Source: Nymphalis io (lineage: Eukaryota; Arthropoda; Insecta; Lepidoptera; Nymphalidae). From it: a stretch of 64,000 nt of DNA. The translations under genes and the position numbers were made by a program. Positions 56,980-64,000 of this stretch are shown here, in pieces; position 1 is the stretch's first letter, and each line of letters starts with the position of its first letter. Below the pieces are notes generated by a model. The model saw only the letters and a program-made list of their open reading frames with translations. It had not been told where the DNA came from and searched no databases. The stretch is taken from NCBI RefSeq assembly GCF_905147045.1, contig NC_065903.1, positions 11,718,001 to 11,782,000 on the forward strand, given 5' to 3'.

Positions 56980-59469
56980 ATAACTAAGTGTATAATTATA
57001 ACCATGTATAATTAGTGAAACAAAATTACAATTATGAAACAGTCAAAAATCATAAAAAAGTACATGAGAGGCTCTTAAAAAATTAAAAAAAAAAAAACAG
57101 ATGTCAAAATCTTATACTTAAATGAGTTGAAATTATCAGAACTTGCGATTTTCAAATCTAAAAAAAATAATCTAAAAACTGTGTCGTAAAATGTCATAGA
57201 GTTTAAAATGCATATATAACGTCTAAAAATATATATTTTGGTAATTGTTTCAACAATATAGAAACATGTCTCCATAGGGCTTTTGCATATAACTGTAATA
57301 TATTTTTAAGATTATTCAGCAGTAAGAAATTGAATATTTTCCGGTATTCATGCACCGATTCCCAAATTAATATGTAGTGTACATTTGTGATTGTGTTAAA
57401 TATAAGAATTTAAATTAATTTTAAAAAGAATCAAACGGGTCATCCGTTGCCAATTTGTTATATATAAAATAGTCCTTTGTCTATACATAAAGTAGGTTCG
57501 AACGGCATTGTAAAAAATTGTGCCAACCGAAATATATACAAAATTAATGAACTGCATCTTACGAGTGACTTTACTGTGGGGTTAACCATATATATATGAC
57601 ATTTTCACTTAAACGTTTGATTATGCAAATTAGTAAATTTAAATCTTATGTTAAAACATTAAGATAAGGTGTATTGTTGAATAAAATAATATATGGATAA
57701 TATTAAACATGAGATTAATGTTATTTATTGATTTCAATGCACGTTAAATATAAACATTTAATTGTATTCATAATACCTTTGGCATTTAATCGGTGGAAAC
57801 GAGTAAATACTGAATTGCTCACTGTTTATTTTCGGTAGAATCAACATTCCAAAACAGAAGTAGTTTTTAATTTAAATGTAATCCTGTAAAATGACGAAGC
57901 ATACGTATTTGTAAGAGCCTATTTGAATAAGTAGATATATTTAAATGTTGCTATAAATAAAACATAAATTTCACTTTAAATATTCATAATCAAATACGAT
58001 AACACATTTTCTCATATTGTAGAGATCTTATAAAATATGTCATGACGGAGGAATTTTAATTTTAAAAAGCGTAAGCGCAAAATGTAACAATTTTAATAAT
58101 CCAAGTATTTCATATTAAAATGTATTAGAGACATGGCATTTATCGGAAACATCTCAACTATTCTCCATAGCTCTCCTTTACAAACGTGCACTTCGCTCAG
58201 AGGGCGCTCGAGTGATGTATAACACGACCAACATAAATGAGCCTAGCGTCCGTTCTTTCGATCACAGTATGTGCATAGTCAAATTATGAGAATAGTTTAG
58301 AAAGCTGAAGTTTTTTTTAAATAGGAGTTTATAGTTTGATAAGGATGTTTGAATACCAAGCGGGTTTTGAATTATTATGTGGGATTCTTACCCTTTTAAA
58401 TCCCTGTGATGGCTGTTTTCAGCGTGGATCGGAGATACTATAGGATCTAACGCATCCCAGTTCATGGTTGGAATTTCTGTCTTTAAAATATTTTGACTTC
58501 TGCCTGGCAACACACGGTACGTTATTGGATTCATTTTAGCTATTTACTCGTTAATGATTTTTTTTGACAAATAATATTTATACTAATAATGACAAGAAGA
58601 TTTTGAAAAGAACTACTATTTTATTAATAATACTTGCAACACTAATACAAAGATTACACATTAACTCTTTCCAACTTATAACAAAATATATATATTTGTC
58701 TTCCTCGCTTTTTACTATTTGGGATGTCGATTGACCAATCAACGACGACTATGTTTTCGCGCCATCTTGAAGAAACTTCTTAAACGTGCTGCGGTAGCGA
58801 AATAAAATATATGTGAAAACTCGGTCACCATCGTATTTTAGAAATTAAAAGATTGTGAAGGACTAGTGATTCAATACTGGGGTAAGCTTAGCATATAACT
58901 ACTTATTATAATTACTCTAATTACGAACACAACTCGTACGCTAGTGACCGGCATTTGCAAAATTAAATTTTATTGTTACCAACGTTTATATCAAGGGTGA
59001 TTTTCCCCTAAACTACTAACCCAATATAAGTAAATAAAACTTATACTGTACGATGCAGCGCGATGTATATAATATTATTGTTTAAGCAACTACCGCTTTA
59101 CCGTTTCACCGTTTTGAAATGTATACTATTGAATGTTATTTACGAGTGAAATTATTAATAATTCTTGTATGTTATATAGGAATAAGTCGAAAATATTTTT
59201 TTTAACAATATAAAGGAAGTCGGAGGCTACATGTAGTCGCATGTAAATGTTCTAAAAAGGGTTAGACGAGTGATGAGAGGTCACCCCAAGCTGGACGTAT
59301 GACAAAAGACACGGGTAACAATGGCCGCCGTATAGAAGATAGGTGCTCTTTGAAAATTTATCCCGCTTGTTTACTGGGCGCGTGATGTGGAGTAATCATG
59401 GTAGATGTTTCAATTTTATAATGAGGGTAATTATGATAGGAGGTTTTTTCGTAGATTAAGCAATAACTA
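56980..59469. other. Intergenic stretch with no gene seen
   Basis: AT-rich sequence. A GC-richer patch at 58185-58260 (CGCTCAGAGGGCGCTCGAGT and following) has no readable coding sequence. Short frames (57075-57275, minus) are not convincing. Confidence 0.5.
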
Positions 59470-59764
59470 ACTGGTGGTAGGGCTTTGCTCGTCTGGGTAG
59501 GTACCACCCACTCATCAGATATTCTACCGCAAAACAGCAATACTTGATATTGTTGTGTTCCGGTTTGAAGGGTGAGTGAGCCAGTGTAATTACAGGCACA
59601 AGGGACATACAATCTTAGTTCCTAAGGTTGGTGGCGCATTGACTATAAGCGATGGTTGACATTTCTTACAATGCCAATGTCTAAGGGCGTTTGGTGACCA
59701 CTTACCATCAGGTGGCCCATATGCTCGTCCACCTTCCTATTCTATATATAAAAAAAAAAAAAAA
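59470..59764 (+). repeat. SINE-B copy, full length with A tail
   Basis: It runs from CTGGTGGTAGGGCTTTGCTC to CACCTTCCTATTCTATATAT followed by an A run to 59764. The A tail fixes the orientation of the family. It contains GGTGAGTGAGCCAGTGTAAT, the segment that coincides with a splice donor at 14190. Confidence 0.9.
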
Positions 59765-61360
59765 TTAGCTCTCTTTTTCCACAACAGCATTATATATTAT
59801 CTAGGCCCGAACCACCTAAGGTGGAACGTGGAAAGGAGCTTAAATTTAAAAAAATGTTTTTGTTTTTAGCGAGAACTATTACATAGTTTATTATTAGTAA
59901 ATGCATTTAACTATATTTGTTTTTCTTTACATGCTAAACATACTTTGGAAGAATCGATTGCATGAAGTTTAACATTGTAGAATTCCCTTGATTTAAATGG
60001 TAATTTCTCAGAATTATTAGCGCATGTAGGATTAAATTATATAACGAACATTGCCTCCTAATCACAATCTCCAGGCACAGTTTTATATAGGCATTTATTA
60101 GAATTATATAAATCAAATTGCTAGGACTTTTAAGTCTATATATTATTTGGTATGCATTTGTACAGTTGATTGTGTATTTCTTAATTGTATTTTTTTTTTT
60201 GAGAATAAGAGTAAATACCGAGTTTCCATCTTTCTTCAGTAGAATCTACACTCCTAAACTATGATAGTTATTTATCCTTATTTAATGTAATCCTGAAACA
60301 TGATAAAATTTAATTGAAAAGAGTCTATTTGAGTATAGCGTTACTGACAATTAACTATTATAAAACTTGACTTTAAAATTCCTACACACTGAATTTTCGG
60401 CGTTAAACTTTTAAAATAATGTTTCGCAAAAGGGATATGTTCATACAATAAACAAAAGGTGTGTCAATTCAAGCTTTAGCTGCACGATATGTAAAAACAT
60501 GTCGTTTAAAAATTGTCGCGTGGTTCTTACATAATCGTACCTACATTTAGATGTTATTTTAATATAACTGCTATCCTTAGATTAATATATATAATCACAT
60601 ATATTTCCAAGATTATAAATATATATAATTTATTTCTCATGAATATTATTATATACATAATTAACTTTAATTTTGAACAAGTACGATAACGATCTTTCTT
60701 TTAAGTCTTGGGGTTTTTAAAAAAAAGTCCAATGCAAAGGCCTTAAGGATAATAAAAAAATACTTAAAACAACTGCATTAGAATTGGTACATTTTTGATT
60801 TCAATCTGGTCTGTTGTCTATTCTGTAAGAACAAATTCGAAACTCGCCGCTGAAAACGGTCGTCAAATATCAAAAAGTGATAAGCGACATTGACCATAAT
60901 ATCTTTAATATTTCAAGATACACGCATCTAAATAGTATATCACCATAATTCTGTTGTCAACATTTCACGGGAAGTAATGAAGTGAGTTCTTTCAGAATAG
61001 CACTGGTGGTCATCAGCAACAGATATAAAGGTCGTTATTAACATTTCCAATGTACATTACGATAATGCAATGAAAAGGATATTAGCGCTGATCAATCAAG
61101 CGGCACGTGCTATTGAGTGTGATGTGTGTAAATGAAATCAAATTAAAATACATTATCATTCTAACGAATATAAATGTAAGGTAGTTTGTACGTATTAATC
61201 ATATAATTAAGTGTCTTTTTTTAAGAGCGTATTATATTATTGTATATACTTAATTTAATATTCTTTTGCGTTTGTTTCAGGCAAAATTGGTAATTATGAT
61301 GTAGAAATGATAGTTTTTAATGATTATTTGCTCAATTACTAGCGACGGTGTTTACTTGTG
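59765..61360. other. Intergenic stretch with no gene seen
   Basis: AT-rich sequence without recognisable coding sequence or repeat. Confidence 0.5.
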
Positions 61361-61479
61361 TGCTTTTATTGTCTCGTTGGTCTAGCTAATCTCAGCACAG
61401 GTCGCACAACTGCTCGAGTCCTGTCTGCGCGCGCGCCGTTAATATACCCGTACCCGAAAAAGAAGGCGAGCTACTTTGG

Positions 61480-62830
61480 ACCAGAAAGTTGTAACATACG
61501 AGGCGTTCCGTGAAGCCAAGTTGGCGCTTTGAGTCGCCAACGCTCGTTTCTGGAACGAGCTCCTGGAGAGACTCGACAGAGATCCGTTCGGGCGTTCATA
61601 CCATATGGTGCTGGGCAAATTGCGCCCGTGGATGCCCCCACTGACGGAGACTAGGTCCAGATTTACTGAGGAGGGTGATGGAAGTCATTTTCCTGGTGAT
61701 CCGGTCAAGTCCTGGGTCCCCCTACCAATGCCGGCCTGGTCCGACGAGCTCGGGGTGACTAAAAAGGAGCTGAGCAAACAGTAGCCACCAATCGTTGGTG
61801 GAGAATTTTGAAAGAATCGAAGAGCTTACCGAGCTTGGGGTAAACATCATCGTCGATAAGATCTGCGAGTTGGGCCTTCGGATAGCGGATAGATCCATAA
61901 ACTGCCAAGGAGCAGGGAACCACCCAACTCGCACATCCGTGTTGGTGAGTCAAACGTCCAAGTGGCCAGATACATGGAATACCTGGGCCACACTCTGGAC
62001 GGTCGCTGGGGCTTCGAAGAGCACTTCGAGCGCCTAGCACCCGGATCGAGAAGGTGCCATGCACAGACTGCTGCCTAATCTCAGGGGACCGAGGGGGAAG
62101 TTCGCCGTCTCTATGCCGGTGTCGTGCGATCGATGGCCCTCTACGGGGCATCCGTTTGGTCTCACAGATTATCGGTCGTCCGCCGCTGCAGGACTTAGAT
62201 CCAAAGTTCGCAGCGGAGGTCGGCCATTCGCATAGTGCGAGGATATCGCACGATATCCTACGAGACGGCAACCATCCTAGCGCGCTTTCCGTCCTTGGAT
62301 ATTCTGGCGGATATGGATGCTAGGGTCTATCACCAGACCCGTATCCTCCGTCAGAATAGTGGATGAGCGCCCCCTCCGTGTGCGATCGAGGCGTTGAAAC
62401 GGCGGGATATTGCAGGGCTCTTGCGACGTAGTGCGACCGTCTCTGCGAAGAACGGTACGCCCGCTAACGCGTCGTTGGAGCGATTATGCCAAGAAATCCT
62501 TCGAATCCTTCGTCGATTCGATCCTTCGAATGGATGAGATGAAAGCGACGAGTCACCTTCCGACTTACGCAGGTAATGACAGGTCACGGTTGTTTTGGAG
62601 AATACCTGTGTAAGATCGGATTCGAATCGTCGGCGATGTGCCACCACTGCGGTGCAGACCGGGACACCGCTCAGCATACGCTGGAGACGTGCCCCGCGTG
62701 GAATGCGGAGAGGGAGATCCTGGTCCGCGAAGTAGGACAAGACTTCAGATCCCGTGTTCAAGCCTCATATCAAGCCGATAAAAAGTTATCGGGTTTTTTT
62801 TTCAAAAATGCTCAGTCTGCTACTTAGAAT
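61480..62830 (+). pseudogene. Decayed R1-clade non-LTR retrotransposon
   Basis: In shifting frames it encodes characteristic R1-type stretches: EAFREAKLAL (then a stop), ARFWNELLERLDRDPFGRSY, LGKLRPWMPPLTE, then after a gap ELTELGVNIIVDKICELGLR, VARYMEYLGHTLDGRWGFEE, YAGVVRSMALYGASVWSH and finally a zinc-finger-like CHHCGADRDTAQHTLETCPAW tail. The central reverse transcriptase block with the catalytic aspartates is deleted between about 61770 and 61790. Several frameshifts and stops follow. Its higher GC content marks it off from its surroundings. The many overlapping short frames here are pieces and shadows of this one element. Confidence 0.85.
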
Positions 62831-63153
62831 TTCATATCAATATAAGTGAACAAGGTTTTATTTAAATGCGCAGTTAGTATGTGTGGAGTGTTGAGTAAAC
62901 TATTGCAATTATTCGAGAAACCGGTTGATTTGAATTTTAATCAAGCTTTTTGTGCAATTATAATATTTTTATTCATGTAACAGCGTTTTATAATTGATAA
63001 CAAAAAAAATAATAAAATGAATTCACACAATGGACAATGTCTACCGGGTTCAAAAAGTACAAAATTAATTAACACATTACTTTGAATTCTTTCAATCAAT
63101 CATTTTTCAACTCACTAGAAGACTTTTCATTCCATACAAATCGCTGTTAATCT

Positions 63154-63443
63154 CAGTAACAGCCTGTTAATGTCCCACTGCTGGGCTCCTCTCCCTTTTG
63201 AGGCGAAAGTTTTGGAGCTTATTCCACCACGCTGCTCCAATGCGGATTGGTAGAATACACATGTGGCAAAATTTCAATGAATTTAGACACATACATCCTC
63301 ACGAAGTTTACCTTCACCGTCAAGCACGAGATGAATTATAAACACAAATTAAGCATATGAAAATTAAGTGGTGCTTGCCCAGGTTTGAACCCACGATTAT
63401 CGGTTCAGATTCTCGCGTTCTAACCACTAGGCCATCTTGGCTT
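63154..63443 (-). repeat. SINE-A copy
   Basis: A near full-length minus-strand copy: CAGTAACAGCCTGTTAATGT at the left, head GCCAAGATGGCCTAGTGGTT (complement) at the right. A small deletion removes the AAGGCCT part. Confidence 0.85.
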
Positions 63444-64000
63444 CTTTAATATTTTGTTAATCTCAACTCTGTCAAATAAGTAAAAGAACTAGCACTAGGC
63501 ACAGACAGATAAGATTGATATTTGATTTGACCTGGTTTGATTGATTGTTTGACTTGTTATTTGATAATAAAATTATCATGTACATAATTGAGTTTATACA
63601 AGCAGCTTTATAAAAAATAATGTTATTACTCCACTGTTGAGAGGGGGGCTGGTTCTTTTTTCGCCCAAAGGAACATAAATACTGCTAGTATTCTTGGCAG
63701 AATTACACACCCAGTCATGACTTAAAATATATTTAAATCCTTAATGATAATAATTCTTATTTAAATTTTAATTCAAAGCAAGCAAAGTCAACGATAGAGA
63801 TATATGTTAAAAAATGGAAGTGTATTTTTCTTCCAATTGAAACTAGTTCATTAGTTGGCGTTTTTATTTGTAAAGAACATTAGTGTTGCTCAATGATGCG
63901 TTGGGTGCTGTTGAGATATCGCTGCTTTTATTGCAGGTCGTTAATAACTTCTGTGCAAAATTTCATCCTATTCGTCCTACTAGACCTTAGGCTGAACGTT
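63444..64000. other. Right-end flank with no gene seen
   Basis: AT-rich sequence with no readable coding sequence. Confidence 0.5.

Noticed and set aside
61722..62761. Minus-strand ORFs of 70-170 codons near 62 kb
   Set aside because: They are antisense to R1-type coding remnants on the plus strand; GC-rich composition opens the other frames.
1..64000. CRISPR arrays, bacterial operons or viral genes
   Set aside because: No direct-repeat/spacer arrays and no bacterial gene organisation were seen. The genes have spliceosomal introns. The xylose isomerase homologue has seven introns and an insect-type promoter, so it is not bacterial contamination.

Overview
This is a eukaryotic nuclear window, almost certainly from a butterfly or moth (Lepidoptera). 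The evidence is AT-rich intergenic DNA, multi-exon genes with GT-AG introns, insect-type orthologues, and dense tRNA-derived SINE, RTE and R1 families of the kind common in lepidopteran genomes. I could rebuild three complete protein-coding genes exon by exon with consistent splice phases; a fourth possible gene is seen only as a small exon.

Layout: 1-4105 is AT-rich and non-coding apart from one SINE. 4106-10025 (+) is Cdkal1, the tRNA methylthiotransferase (8 exons, 538 aa). 12027-16556 (+) is a homologue of bacterial and plant xylose isomerase (8 exons, 463 aa) that has lost nearly every catalytic and metal-binding residue, so it looks like a conserved-fold pseudoenzyme. 16557-23393 is AT-rich intergenic DNA with scattered repeats. 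23394-36850 (-) is Uckl1, a uridine kinase plus UPRT-like fusion (12 exons, 555 aa), whose introns carry many SINEs.

From 37 kb to the right end the window is gene-poor and repeat-rich. It holds a candidate small exon at 39.8-40.0 kb (-), a MITE nested in an old SINE, a 5'-truncated RTE LINE copy joined to a (TA)29 run, an intron-containing tRNA-Ile(UAU), an RTE LINE with an intact 987-aa ORF at 53 kb plus a tiny 3' copy next to it, and a decayed R1-clade LINE at 61.5-62.8 kb.

Five interspersed repeat families were defined by comparing copies within the window. SINE-A (about 305 bp), SINE-C (about 360 bp) and SINE-D (about 230 bp) have tRNA-like heads. SINE-B (about 290 bp) has an A-rich tail. 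E is a 110-bp repeat of unknown type. The most interesting signals are the dead xylose isomerase, the coincidence of SINE-B sequence with splice sites in two genes, and the young, apparently intact RTE lineage. The three genes act in unrelated processes (tRNA modification, a probably non-enzymatic sugar-isomerase fold, pyrimidine salvage), and nothing suggests they form a pathway.
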